DNA of 64,000 nucleotides from Cepaea nemoralis (GCA_014155875.1 JACEFZ010011119.1:28286-92285); one strand, 5' to 3'. Positions 22,871 to 53,972 are shown, counted from the stretch's first letter. A program made the numbers and translations. The notes: a model not told the origin generated them from the sequence alone.

Positions 22871-23454
22871 ACTGCCATAACCTAAATTATAGCAGGGCAA
22901 AGATTATGGTCGTGTTCAGGAATGGGACACTTGGATCGTGAAAAGTGGATACTTTTCACACAACGTGAATTCGTTGGGACTCGTTTCCCAGGTCAATGGA
23001 AGTTGGGTCCGGATATGGGATTCTAGTCGTGGGTTTCGTCGAGTACGGACCACGTTCAGATAGAGTACTGGCCAACACTGTGCCACTCATTTAAAGAGCT
23101 AGTATGTGCTAGGAGAATACTGTGAAGTCTAGCGTTGTATATCTGAGTGTTATAGTGATGGTGCTCACCCTATTTTGTGTAGCCCAATACACGTATAAAA
23201 ATACAACTGACGTTTGAATCGACTACTGTTTGAGTTCACTACTGTTCGAGTTATACCTAGTATTGTTGTAAGTTGGTGAAACGTGTGTACACATTAGTTA
23301 ATCATCAGCAAAGCTAAGTGCTGAGAAACGACCAGAGTGCCGACTGGAGAATATGAGAAGAATTAGTCATATCCTTTATTGGACACGAGCAGCAAGAAAG
23401 AAGAAGTGTTTATAAAAGGTGGCCATTAAATCGGCCAACCCATAGCCCAGTAGC
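22871..23454. mobile_element. About 580 bp insertion in foldback right arm, unidentified
   Basis: The 149 bp periodicity stops near 22870 and resumes near 23455, so this block has no partner in the left arm. It contains a TATA-like tataaaagg at about 23414 and no ORF with a domain. A solo LTR or other insertion is possible. I found no matching ends or clear duplication. Confidence 0.45.
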
Positions 23455-23937
23455 ATCCTGACAATTACTTTCTTAAAGTTTTCATTTGAAGAGCTGTAAC
23501 CCGTATGATGATAGTGTTCGGAAGCACTTATCCACCTCTTGACAATGATTACACTAATCCATTCCCACTACAACTAGTAATACCGACCATTTTTACTCTT
23601 TTAAGGTTTTCAGTATGATAATTGTGTTTATCTAGCTACCCCTCCACTCACACACCCCTTAAAAACAAAAGACGCTAAACCATATCCACTACAATCAAAA
23701 GAATATGTTAAAAGAAAAAATTTCTTTAAAAAAATTAATAATAATTGGATGAAACTGTCATAACCCAATGGATTTGTTATTCATGATTTACACCCCTTGC
23801 CACCACAATGCGCGAGTTTTTCAAAAGTCAGGATTGCTTTTTTTTTGGTTACCGCGTGACGTCACATGGCCCCAAAGCGTCAGTATTATTCAGGATTAAT
23901 CCTGAAAAACAGGTACTTTACAACATACTTCACTACT
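23455..23937 (-). repeat. Foldback right arm, outer part
   Basis: Inverted 149 bp-type units near 23556 and 23680 lead into the outer end, with gtgacgtcac at about 23855 and caggattaatcctga near 23891. It pairs with 15744-15985 at about 80-90% by eye. Confidence 0.85.
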
Positions 23938-24410
23938 GGTGTGTCTTTGGGTTAAGTGTGACATCTAATCTAGTCTACTTCTACATTCTTACTTAGTGAG
24001 AGCCCTGAGTTTTAATGTCTACAGAACCTTCCTTTCTCAATGAGTACTTATCTGCCAGTCATCTGTGTGTAGACTGTTTTAAATAAGAATACTGACATAT
24101 GTGGGGATATTTAATGAATAAGAGATAATCTACCATATAATTATGCCTAACCTGGCGCGTGTATTCCGTGGCAGATGGTTTTACTTCGTACGAACATGTC
24201 AGTTCAGGTAAGAAATCATTTAGCCACACAGGGGACATGGGTAGGGTCGTCATGTCCTTGCTTAAGTAGTTCGCGGAATCACGATTAGAAATGGTTAAAG
24301 GCGGTAACATATTAGTGGCATTGAAACTTCTGAGGAAGAATATATTAGTGCTAGATGTGTATTGACGCATCCCATTACTTTTAAGAGACCTTGCTCGTCC
24401 TGTGACTTTA
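23938..24410. other. Unannotated interval
   Basis: About 470 bp to the right of the foldback element. No gene or repeat is seen. Confidence 0.5.
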
Positions 24411-24412
24411 TG

Positions 24413-24463
<51 letters not shown>

Positions 24464-24640
24464 CTTCACTTTGTCTGCCTGTCTCTTTCTTCCTTTCTGT
24501 GTCGGTATGTCTTTCTTATCGATCTATCTATTTGTCTGCTCATCTGTCTGACTGTCTGTCTGTCTGTCTGTCTGTCCTTATGTCTATTTGTCCGACTGCC
24601 TGTCTGGTTATATGTCCATCTGCCTGTCTATTATTCATCC
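24411..24640. repeat. GTCT tetranucleotide microsatellite, with degenerate extension
   Basis: A perfect GTCT run at about 24414-24461, then imperfect gtctgtc-type repeats with a second perfect run near 24548-24576. Confidence 0.95.
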
Positions 24641-24917
24641 ACTCAAGTTGTCCATAGAAACACTGTCCTGTGGTCGGCCATAGTGTTCCTCAGAGAGCTT
24701 GCTATGGGGGTGTCTGAGTTTCTGGCTGTACATCCAGATTGAGAATGGGGGAAGTTGGGGATACAGGTACAGGCGCAGGAGCCACCTGCGAGGGGGCTAT
24801 ACTTTGGCAGGAACAAACTAAACGCCAATCATTGGTGACTTGACTATCACCTTTCCTTGTCTATTTCTAATGGTACCGAACGGATCAATAAAAAGCAATG
24901 ATATTACTTAGGGCTGG

Positions 24918-25125
24918 CTTCAGACTTGAGAGGGATCCTGGCCAGACCCAATGTCCCAACAGTAATGATGACACCATATGTCTTAACTTCAGACTTGAGA
25001 GGGATCCTGGCCGGACCCAATGTCCCAACAGTAATGATGACACCATATGTCTTAACTTCAGACTTGAGAGGGATCCTGGCCAGACCCAAAGGCCCAACAG
25101 CAGTGATGACACCATATGTCTTAAC
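24918..25125. repeat. 69 bp tandem repeat, 3 copies
   Basis: Units start cttcagacttgagaggga at 24918, 24987 and 25056. The third has aaggcccaacagcag where the others have tgtcccaacagtaa. At 69 bp (23 codons) the unit keeps frame, so apparent repeat proteins arise on both strands. There is no sign they are real. Confidence 0.93.
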
Positions 25126-26000
25126 GTTGTGTCTATCGTGGGGTCGTATCCAATTGTTGAATGCCTGACTGGTGTGAAACCACTTAAGACTGGTGTGAAT
25201 GGAGAGCCGCAGTGTGTGGGGGAGGGGTCGTGAAGGCATGTAAAGCAGGATGTAACAGGGTCAAAATGAAAGTCTGGACACACAGCTGAGAAATGGGGGT
25301 CTGCAACATTAGCGCCTTTAACTATATTGCATTCACTAGTGCTTGCCGTCATTCACGTTCAGTTTTTTTTTTAAGCGTCTGTTGCACCGTTATGAAAATT
25401 TTCCTGCCGTCTTATATTTACTCCCACCCAAGAAATATGTCTTTGATAGGTCCAAAAACAGCTGAGATCATTGAAAGCGGCGAAATTTTTTTGGTATTTT
25501 GGCGAAAATGTATTGAATTCACGCTAACAAACTTGTTTTACAGTAATGCATGTCAATTCGGGTAACCTCTGAACACTCGGTTCTACTATGTGGCGTGCTT
25601 CTCATTAGGAAATTCCCGTGCACCACAGAGAATATTCATTATTGAACACTGACGTTTCCATGTGAAGATGTAATAGATTTCATAATATGCACGTCATCTC
25701 TGACCCGTAAATTATGTACCACGTATAAACAAAAATTTAGATCTGCTGTACAATCTCTAGAACAAAATTATTTGTTGGGTATACATAATGATAAGGCTAT
25801 ATGGTAAATCTCATCATTTTCCCTCAAATTGTTACTGAGTTATGGATTTGTATATGGGGGGAAACATTTGTGAACGCACTATAGTAGAGAATGGACCTCT
25901 GTGAACCCAACCTGAATGCTTCAGCAATATCATCTTCTCCATGACCACCACGAAGGACTAAGAAAATAAACCACATGGAGGTCGCTTAGAAATACAGGCT
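25126..26000. other. Unannotated interval
   Basis: About 870 bp, AT-rich toward the right. No recognisable element is seen. Confidence 0.5.
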
Positions 26001-26625
26001 CACTGGGTCATGTTGGAGTTCTTGCGCCGTTAGGCCGACACATCCGACTTTTGCGGGAATTTGTTGACCGGGTTAACCTTCCCGGGTGTTGGATCAAGAT
26101 GCCTGTAACAAAAGCTCAATATTTTCCAGTGCCAGTCAAGACATATAATCCCTACGAGTTCGGTGGCCGACTCGTTTACGTAGGTCCGCGCATGGGAGTC
26201 CATTCCCCGGCTCCATGTGAAAGGCTAGCTAAGGACAATATCAACATCCTCCAGGTGCATATCACAACGGAAATTGTAAAGGTGCTGCCTGGACACGAAG
26301 TGCATCTTTCGCAAGAAACCAGCCTCCCACTGAAGGAAATATTCATATCATGGTATTCAGCACATATGCGGGTGTCTTAAATTGCAGGGTGTCAATGCCC
26401 TGATAAAAAGCATTGTCTAATCCACCGTAGCCAGTGGCACGGCGACCGAGCAGACATTAAAGTTATGGGATACATATAATGTCACGAACAAAGCCCGCGA
26501 GCTTGACGTAGTAATTAACCATTTAGCACAGGACATTCACTGGAAACTAGCCAACACTTGCCCGGAGCGGCATGCTCAGCCTCATCAATGGCTAGTACCG
26601 AACAACGTGACAACCTAGGCAAGTG
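26001..26625 (+). pseudogene. Coding-like sequence of unknown family
   Basis: Open frame at 26051-26380, with codon-like composition: VNLPGCWIKMPVTKAQYF, GGRLVYVGPRMGVHS, HEVHLSQETSLP. A frameshift near 26340 is followed by GIQHICGCLKLQGVNALIKS, a stop, then GTATEQTLKLWDTYNVTNK and LAQDIHWKLANTCPE to about 26615. About 200 residues can be read in the same direction with one stop and one shift, more than chance usually gives. I do not recognise the family. It may be an element ORF or a host pseudogene. Confidence 0.4.
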
Positions 26626-26744
26626 ACACCCTCAGGTATCTACTCCCGCAAGGGCGGAAGGTTAGTCATTCCAATTTTCAGACAGTTTATGATCATACCG
26701 GGTGATTGCAAATTGAGAATCCAGCAATGGATTGTTATGGATTG

Positions 26745-27190
26745 TCTGAGTGTTTCCTATGTGCATCTTTTACTGAGGCTTCATGTTTGCTAGTGCATGA
26801 TTGTCTATTGCATGATTTGTGTGTCGGGCTTAATGTTCGTAGATGCATGGTTTGCTAGTAATATAGGACTGAGTATTGATACTTGCATGGTTTTCTAGGT
26901 TGGATGTAGGGCCAAATATGTATAGATGCATGGTTTGCTAGGTTGGATGTAGGGCTAAATATGTATAGATGCATGGTTTGCTAGGTTGGATGTAGGGCCA
27001 AATATGTATAGATGCATGGTTTGCTAGGTTGGATGTAGGGCCAAATATGTATAGATGCATAGTTTGCTACGTGTGTATAGAACTTAATATTTATAGATGC
27101 ATAGTTTGCTAATTTGTATGTAGGGCCAAATGTTTCTAAGTGCATGTTTTGCTATGTGCATATAGGGCTTAATGTTTGTATGTGCTAGGT
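26745..27190. repeat. 43 bp minisatellite, about 10 copies
   Basis: Central units (about 26895-27060) are nearly identical: tagatgcatggtttgctagg then ttggatgtagggccaaatat. Outer units on both sides are more diverged. Confidence 0.92.
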
Positions 27191-27193
27191 TGT

Positions 27194-27640
27194 TAGAGTT
27201 AGTTGCATATTCTTTACAGGATGTCGCAGTCAACCCTAGCAATTATTAACTGTTTGGGATTTCTCGGCAAGTTTACGTTCAGTAGTTTGTCATTAGCCGT
27301 CTCCGTGGCGAAGGCGTTACGGGCACAGTTCGTAATCCCGTATACCTGCGCTAGAAACACAACTGCAGGAGATTTGGCAGCAGACCGTCTTGCGTAGGTT
27401 TTTTACGACATGGTATATGTGCTGGTCGTTCAGAAAGCAATGGCAACCACTGAACGTAAAGATGCCAAGAGATCACAACAGCAAAAAACGCTGGTGTTGA
27501 CTGCGATGTTCTGTAAAAGATATGGAAGTGTGTCATTGCTTCTTGAACGACCGGCGAATCGCGCGGCCTCTGCTGTGTTTCGAACTCAGTATGCGCGATT
27601 GCGAATTGCGTTCGTAACCATTTTGTCACAGCACCGGATT
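27194..27640 (-). mobile_element. SINE-A copy (minus), split by an inner SINE-A
   Basis: 27194-27290 is the complement of the SINE-A 3' half (catattctttacagga, cagtagtttgtcatt). 27541-27640 is the complement of its head (cttgaacgaccggcg, gtttcgaactcagta). The join falls within the core, at the gcaatggcaaac region, where the inner plus-strand copy sits. Confidence 0.85.
27291..27534 (+). mobile_element. SINE-A copy nested in opposite orientation
   Basis: A complete plus-strand unit: agccgtctccgtggcgaagg head, core ggtcgttcagaaagcaatgg, and 3' end ctggtgttgactgcgatg. It is flanked by a short repeat, tgtcatt, at about 27284-27290 and 27533-27540. That supports insertion into the older minus-strand SINE. 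Confidence 0.85.
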
Positions 27641-27860
27641 ATACAAATGTTGCATTGCTGTGAGAGCGAAACATCCCTGGAAGCATGTGGGAGATGTGCT
27701 TGTACAGTAGAATGCTGAACAATAATTGGACAGCCACAATGAGAAATCTGGGGATTTTGAGGGAAGCTTAGTCGCCAAGACAACTTATCACAAACAGCAG
27801 GAAGAGGCAATCATCGTGTTTTTTTTTTTGTTTTTTTTTTTTTGGGTGGGGGGGGGGGGG
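27641..27860. other. T and G homopolymer tracts
   Basis: The T-rich run at 27820-27843 passes into a G run at 27847-27860. The rest is unannotated. Confidence 0.7.
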
Positions 27861-27864
27861 GCGC

Positions 27865-28085
27865 ACGTCATGAGAAGACAAAAACTGGAACATGTCGTGA
27901 CAACCGAAAAGATTTGCGGAAAGAGAGGTAAAGGACGACAGCGTGAGAAGATTGTTAACAGTCTTGTGTCTTGGCACGGAAGGGAGTCAACACACGAATT
28001 GATTCATGCTGTCGGAGATCGCGATTTGTGAAGAGCCATGATCGCCCACACCAGCCGGCAAGAAATTGGATGATGATGATGATGA
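27865..28085 (+). pseudogene. LINE E-type 3' ORF relic with GAT tail
   Basis: The plus strand reads KRGKGRQREKIVNSLVSWHG then RESTHELIHAVGDRDL, the same C-terminal pattern as at 30.7-31.0 and 43.5 kb. A gatgatgatgatga tail follows at 28070. No upstream RT part is preserved. Confidence 0.7.
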
Positions 28086-28179
28086 GTATCCCGTCCTAGC
28101 ATCAGCCAGGATCAGCAGAGCACTCCATACAATGCCAGTATTTTGTGAATTGTGCACACTACAACGTACAAAGGCTTGT

Positions 28180-28380
28180 GAACATGGTTCGTGAGACGCT
28201 TACCAGGCGTTCCAAACGCAGCTGTGACCGATTTGACAGCAGACAGTGTCGCCTTGTGTTATAACGTGTTGGTATGGGAACCGGTCGTTAAGAAAGCAAT
28301 GGCAAACTGCTGAACATAACCTTGCCAAGACATCAACAACAGCAGTGCTGGTGTTGACATCGATGTCCTGTAAATATGAT
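28180..28380 (+). mobile_element. SINE-A copy
   Basis: The core cggtcgttaagaaagcaatg, then aactgctgaacataacc and gctggtgttgacatcg, is recognisable. The head is diverged. Confidence 0.8.
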
Positions 28381-28456
28381 GTGCAGAAATAAAAACGTAA
28401 TATCAGAATATTGTATATACCAGTATTGTCTCGCAGCCACAAATAATATAAGAGGG

Positions 28457-28557
<101 letters not shown>

Positions 28558-28616
28558 GAAAACATTAGGCTGAAATAAAATATTAAAAAGTTTAAAACCA
28601 AGAGGATCACTTCATT

Positions 28617-28805
28617 TCACCGGATGTGATTCCATGTGGCGCTGTCTCTTTTCGAAGAGCGGTCTGCCGAAGACGTCCTACAGAACACGGACTCGGTAGT
28701 TTCGGCGAGGACCCCGTGTGTCTCCGAGAAAATGGCACGCGTGAACCGAGTGACGGAGTCGAACACGAACACGCCATCTTTGGAGCAAGGGGCTGGCGAC
28801 TTTGC
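28617..28805 (-). mobile_element. SINE-B copy (minus, diverged)
   Basis: The complement reads ttccgtggcaaagtcgcca (head), ttctcggagacacacgggg and ctaccgagtccgtgttctg, in the order of SINE-B at 3162 and 33614. A 47 bp minisatellite starts directly at its tRNA-like end. Confidence 0.7.
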
Positions 28806-28844
28806 CACGGAATATTCCCCCCTAAACCCGAGCAACGTCTTGCT

Positions 28845-29672
28845 ATCACTCCTTGGGGATCAGACAGACACATCTTGTGCAACTTTTTGCTATCACTCCT
28901 TGAGGCGGCGCCAAAAGACACATCTTGTGTAACTTCTTGCTATCATTCCTTGAGAATCAAACAGACACATCTTGTGCAACTTCTTGCTATCACTCCTTCA
29001 GGCGCCAAAAGACACATCTTGTGCCAATTCTTGCTATCATTCCTTGAGGATCAGACAGACACATCTTGTGCAACTTCTTGCTGTCACTCCTTGAAAAGCA
29101 GACAGGTACATTTTCTGCAACTTCTTGCTATCACTCCTTGAGGAGCAGACAGACACATCTTGTGCAACTTCTTGCTATCACTCCTTGAGGAGCAGACAGA
29201 CACATCTTGTGCAACTTCTTGCTATCACTCCTTCAGGTGCCAAAAGACACATCTTGTGCAACTTCTTGCTATCACTCCTTCAGGCGCCAAAAGACACATC
29301 TTGTGCAACTTCTTGCTATCACTCCTTCAGGCGCCAAAAGACACATCTTGTGCAACTTCTTGCTATCACTCCTTGAGGATCAGACAGATACATCTTGTGC
29401 AAGTTCTTGCTGTCACTCCTTGAGGAGCAGACAGACACATCTTGTGCAACTTCTTGCTATCACTCCTTGAGGAGTAGACAGACACATCTTGTGCAGCTTT
29501 TTCCTATCACTCCTTGAGGATCAGACAGACACATCTTGTGCAACTTCTTGCTATCACTCCTTGAGGAGCAGACAGACACATCTTATGCAACTTCTTGCTA
29601 TCACTTCATGCGGAGCAAACAGACACATCTTGTGCAACTTGTTGCTATCACTCCTTGAGGCGCAGATATACA
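28845..29672. repeat. 47 bp minisatellite, about 17 copies, two unit types
   Basis: The constant part is agacacatcttgtgcaactt then cttgctatcactcctt. The variable part is either gaggagcagac or caggcgccaaa. Blocks of each type alternate. The 47 bp length rotates through all three frames, so the apparent Cys/Ser/Leu-rich proteins are artefacts. Confidence 0.93.
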
Positions 29673-30215
29673 TGACGGCTGCACCCTTTTTCTGACATTG
29701 TTCTCATCCTGATCAAACCATTGACCACTTGCACTACAAGTGCCCTACACTTTCAAACATGAGGGTCACGTTAGTGTAATCACAAGGAGGTTACACTATA
29801 ATGTCATGATCGCGGTCGGACGAGAGTTCGACGCCTGAGGCTCGTCGCCAGCCAAGATAGGAAAGACTGCTAGCTGTTTCTACGTGCATTCAGGGTTATA
29901 TGATGTGATGGTCCCAGTGCTGTACCACGTTTCTGCTTCGGGGTTTGTGTTTTAACTACGGCAGTCTCCCTCAGTTGCTGACGCGGTGTGGGCCCTAGAA
30001 AAGGGAGGGTCTGAACCTTCACCAGGATGGCTCGGCTCTGGGTTGCTAATTTAGACAAAGCAGCAGCTTTGTGATCAACAACAACAACAGTGGGTCAACT
30101 CTTATCCTTAGTTACTTGTCAGGTTTTTACTAAATAATATTCGTTTTGATGACAAACGTCAATTCTGCATTATTGTTATCGATGTCCCTCAAACTGCCTG
30201 ACATTTTAATATACG
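29673..30215. other. Unannotated interval
   Basis: About 540 bp. No element or gene is recognised. Confidence 0.5.
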
Positions 30216-31003
30216 TTAATCCTCTAAAAGTACTGGGGAGTTTTGGCCACCATAGACCATAACCTTAAGGAGGGAAAATCCCAACTGCGCCGCCCAATGG
30301 TAGAGGATGGAAACACACCATGGTGTGGCAAACGCAGTCCTGGGGACCGAGTATCCACCGGGATAAGTGGACAACTCTGCAGCTGAGCAGAGCAGGGCAC
30401 TCACTTATCATGACAGTTGGAAATGGCTGTCAAAGGCTGAGGTAACAGACCCCCACGTGGATGTGGAAGGTAAGGGGAAACCACCACATTATTTTCCCAA
30501 GACTTCATGACAAAACAAATTTCAGAGGCAGTGATCGACGTTAATGGCTGTCTTTAGATATCCTTGTCCAGTAGGGACAGTCATGAGCCACGGGTGACAC
30601 AGACTGTCATCCAGCTACTGATGGCAAAATCATAAACAAATTAGGAAGAACTTCGAAGCAACAGAGACGTGGTTCCTGAGACGATTGTTGCGAATTACTT
30701 GGACTGTCAGATTAACTAACATCGACTGCCTGAAAGAGGCTAATGAAACTAGAACATTATGTGCATCAATAAGAAAGAGACAAACAGCTTACTTTGGTCA
30801 TGTGATGAGAAGAGATGCATTGGAGAACTTCGTGACAACTGGAAAGGTCGAGGGGAAAAGAGGCAGAGGCAGACAAAGAGAAATAATGCAGGGTGGATTG
30901 AGACGGTGGCATGGAGGAATATCATCAGCAGAATTAATCCAAAACGCTAAGACCGAGATCTGTGGAGAGTCATAAACGAATACACCAGCTGGCATGGCAC
31001 TTG
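30216..31003 (+). mobile_element. Deleted LINE derivative: leader-like sequence joined to RT C-terminal end
   Basis: 30630-30975 encodes WFLRRLLRITWTVRLTN, AYFGHVMRRDALENFVTTGK and a WHGGISSAELIQN stretch, the C-terminal end of an RT ORF of the LINE E type. A GAT-repeat tail follows from 31004. The 400 bp upstream (30216-30610) has no RT and resembles a GC-moderate leader. A 5' end joined to a 3' end, without the RT core, would be a non-autonomous LINE derivative. The leader assignment is an inference. Confidence 0.55.
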
Positions 31004-31005
31004 AC

Positions 31006-31059
<54 letters not shown>

Positions 31060-31092
31060 GATGATGATGACGACGACGACGACGACGACGAC

Positions 31093-31151
<59 letters not shown>

Positions 31152-31152
31152 G
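31004..31152. repeat. GAT/GAC trinucleotide microsatellite
   Basis: About 49 triplets, mainly GAT with a central GAC block (31069-31093). It directly follows the LINE-type 3' end. Long Asp, Met or His runs across it are artefacts. Confidence 0.97.
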
Positions 31153-31760
31153 TCGTTGATGAGTCGTCGAACGGGTAAGAACATAAGTTTTGTGAATCCT
31201 GAGTTGATACAAATAAGCCGTCTGAGATTCTGTTCTTCAACTCAATACGATGCGTCCATAAAGTCATTGCTCAACATCCTCTGTTGTGATAATTATTCTC
31301 ACAGTGCCATCTAACAAGACATCAGAGGCCAACAGTCTAAACCGCTGAACAGACGTTCTGTAAATTAGCAGATATATATACAGACATCGTTGCCAGGACG
31401 CAAGCAGACACGGCAATTTTACTGAAGAGAAAGACAAATAAAAGATATAAAAGAAAGCACAGCCGTGGAAGACGATCCACCAACAATCAATACAGATTTG
31501 CATTAGGGAGCTGGACATGGCGGAAGGTTAGGACAGCTGAAGAGATATGCTAAAATTGGAACACCGCAGAAAGAAATGTAACCGAAACATTTGTTTTTGC
31601 AAACCCAGTGTGAGAGAACAAATATCTCATGATATGAAATAGCGTTGGTTTTTCATCAATGCATATTCTTCGACAATGGGTTTGATGGGTCGGAAATGTA
31701 TAGTTTGTAACCATTATTTAGTCTATAGTTGCATCAATCCTGCAGTGTGATGGTTTTTCC
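31153..31760. promoter_or_regulatory. Region upstream of GGACT coding exon 1
   Basis: About 600 bp between the GAT repeat and the first coding exon. No clear TATA box or CpG cluster is seen. A pyrimidine stretch ending tttttccccag at 31752-31763 would make a good splice acceptor, so the 5' UTR may begin in an exon further upstream. Confidence 0.3.
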
Positions 31761-31784
31761 CCAGATTACAAACCGGCTGCTACA

Positions 31785-50959
<19,175 letters not shown>

Positions 50960-51325
50960 ACGGTCCCAGATACCTAGCTCGATATTTATATGTTAGATAT
51001 GAGTTTTAAATGTGCTGTATTCTAGTTACAACATATATATTTATTATGTGGATAAATACTGCTGTACCATATCCCTGACTGCAATTCGTCATCTCTAGCC
51101 ATCTTGTGCTATCATTAATCATTACTGTTACCAATGTCATTCAGGGTTTCATTATTTGTCAACGTGTATTTGCCATGTTTGGAGTCAGCTTGAATTATGT
51201 CATTGAGTTACTAACTAGTGTCTATTATAACTGTATTTGTTTCAGAATCTGTTTACGCTACTGATAACTCTAAGGTACTTATAGACCATCATCTCTATAT
51301 TGATTCTTTAGACTACCATATCTAG
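50960..51325. other. GGACT 3' flank / probable 3' UTR
   Basis: AT-rich sequence after the stop. No perfect AATAAA is seen, though gataaatac at 51051 might serve. The 3' UTR end is not determined. Confidence 0.4.
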
Positions 51326-53972
51326 ACTGACTGTGTAGACACTACCATATCTAGACTGACTGTGTAGACACTACCATATCTAAACTGACTATGTAGACTA
51401 CCATATCTAGACTGACTGTGTAGACACTACCATATCTAGACTGACTGTGTAGACACTACCATATCTAAACTGACTATGTAGACTACCATATCTAGACTGA
51501 CTGTGTAGACACTACCATATCTAGACTGACTGTGTAGACACTACCATATCTAGACTGACTGTGTAGACACTACCATATCTAGACTGACTGTGTAGACACT
51601 ACCATATCTAAACTGACTATGTAGACTACCATATCTAGACTGACTGTGTAGACACTACCATATCTAGACTGACTCAGTAGACTACCATATCTAGACTGAC
51701 TCAGTAGACTACCATATCTAGACTGACTCAGTAGACTACCATATCTAGACTGACTCAGTAGACTACCATATCTAGACTGACTGTGTAGACACTACCATAT
51801 CTAGACTGACTGTGTAGACACTACCATATCTAGACTGACTGTGTAGACACTACCATATCTAGACTTACTCAGTAGACTACCATATCTAAACTGACTCTGT
51901 AGACTACCATATCTAAACTGACTCTGTAGACTACCATATCTAAACTGACTCTGTAGACTACCATATCTAAACTGACTCAGTAGACTACCATATCTAAACT
52001 GACTCAGTAGACTACCATATCTAGACTGACTCAGTAGACTACCATATCTAGACTGACTCAGTAGACTACCATATCTAGACTGACTCAGTAGACTACCATA
52101 TCTAAACTGACTCTGTAGACTACCATATCTAAACTGACTCTGTAGACTACCATATCTAGACTGACTCAGTAGACTACCATATCTAAACTGACTCAGTAGA
52201 CTACCTATCTAAACTGACTAGTAGACTCCATTCTAACTGACTAGTAGACTACCATATCTAAACTGACTCGTAGACTACCATATCTAAACTGACTCTGTAG
52301 ACTACCGTATCTAAACTGACTATGTAGACTACCATATCTAGACTGACTCAGTAGACCACCATGTCTAAACTGACTCTGTAGACTGCCATATCTAAACTGA
52401 CTATGTAGTCTACCATATCTAGACTGACTCTGTAGACTACCATATCTAAAATACTCTGTAGACTCCATATCTAAACTGACTCTGTAGACTACCATATCTA
52501 GACTGACTGTAGACTACCATATCTAAACTGACTCTGTAGACTACCATATCTAAACTGACTCTGTAGACTACCATATCTAGACTGACTCTGTAGACTACCA
52601 TATCTAGACTGACTCTGTAGACTACCATATCTAAACTGACTCTGTAGACTACCATATCTAGACTGACTCTGTAGACTGCCATATCTAGACTGACTCTTTA
52701 GAATACCATATCTAGACTGACTCTGTAGACCACCATATCTAGACTGACTCTGTAGACTGCCATATCTAGACTGACTCTTTAGAATACCATATCTAGACTG
52801 ACTCTGTAGACTACCATATCTAAACTGACTATGTAGACTACCATATCTAGATTGACTCTGTAGACTACCATATCTAGACTGACTATGTAGACTACCATGT
52901 CTAGACTGACTCTGTAGACTGCCATATCTAGACTGACTCTTTAGAATACCATATCTAGAATGACTCTGTAGACCACCATATCTAGACTGACTCTGTAGAC
53001 TGCCATATCTAGACTGACTCTTTAGAATACCATATCTAGACTGACTCTGTAGACTACCATATCTAAACTGACTATGTAGACTACCATATCTAGACTGACT
53101 ATGTAGACTACCATATCTAGACTGACTATGTAGACTGCCATATCTAGACTGACTCTTTAGAATACCATATCTAGACTGACTCTGTAGACCACCATATCTA
53201 GACTGACTCTGTAGACTGCCATATCTAGACTGACTCTTTAGAATACCATATCTAGACTGACTCTGTAGACTACCATATCTAACCTGACTATGTAGACTAC
53301 CATATCTAGACTGACTATGTAGACTACCATATCTAGACTGACTCTGTAGACTGCCATATCTAGACTGACTCTTTAGAATACCATATCTAGACTGACTCTG
53401 TAGACTACCATATCTAAACTGACTATGTAGACTACCATATCTAGACTGACTCTGTAGACTACCATATCTAGACTGACTCTGTAGACTGCCATATCTAGAC
53501 TGACTCTGTAGACTGCCATATCTAGACTGACTCTGTAGACTGCCATATCTAGACTGACTCTGTAGACTACCATATCTAGACTGACTCTGTAGACTACCAT
53601 ATCTAAACTGACTCTGTAGACTACCATATCTAGACTGACTCTGTAGACTACCATATCTAGACTGACTCTGTAGACTGCCATATCTAGACCGACTCTGTAG
53701 ACTGCCATATCTAGACTGACTCTGTAGACTACCATATCTAGACCGACTCTGTAGACTGCCATATCTAGACTGACTCTGTAGACTACCATATCTAGACTGA
53801 CTCTGTAGACTGCCATATCTAGACTGACTCTGTAGACTACCATATCTAGACTGACTCTGTAGACCACCATATCTAGACTGACTCTGTAGACTGCCATATC
53901 TAGACTGACTCTGTAGACTGCCATATCTAGACTGACTCTGTAGACTACCATATCTAGACTGACTCTGTAGAC
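51326..53972. repeat. 27 bp satellite array, about 97 copies, with 29 bp variants
   Basis: Unit: accatatctagactgactct plus gtagact. The first 500 bp mixes in 29 bp units (gtgtagacact). A damaged stretch lies at 52200-52460. From 52690 a variant with ctttagaatacc recurs at spacings that are multiples of 27 (about 81, 135, 162 bp). The 27 bp length keeps one minus frame open (MVVYRVSLD repeated), giving a 200 aa shadow ORF at 53975-53373. I do not treat it as a gene. Confidence 0.96.

Noticed and set aside
24885..25352. Repeat protein on either strand at 24.9-25.2 kb
   Set aside because: Three copies of a 69 bp tandem repeat keep both strands open. There is no domain or conserved start.
28845..29672. 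Shared origin of the two 47 bp minisatellites (2.1 kb and 28.9 kb)
   Set aside because: Only the period agrees. The unit sequences are unrelated.
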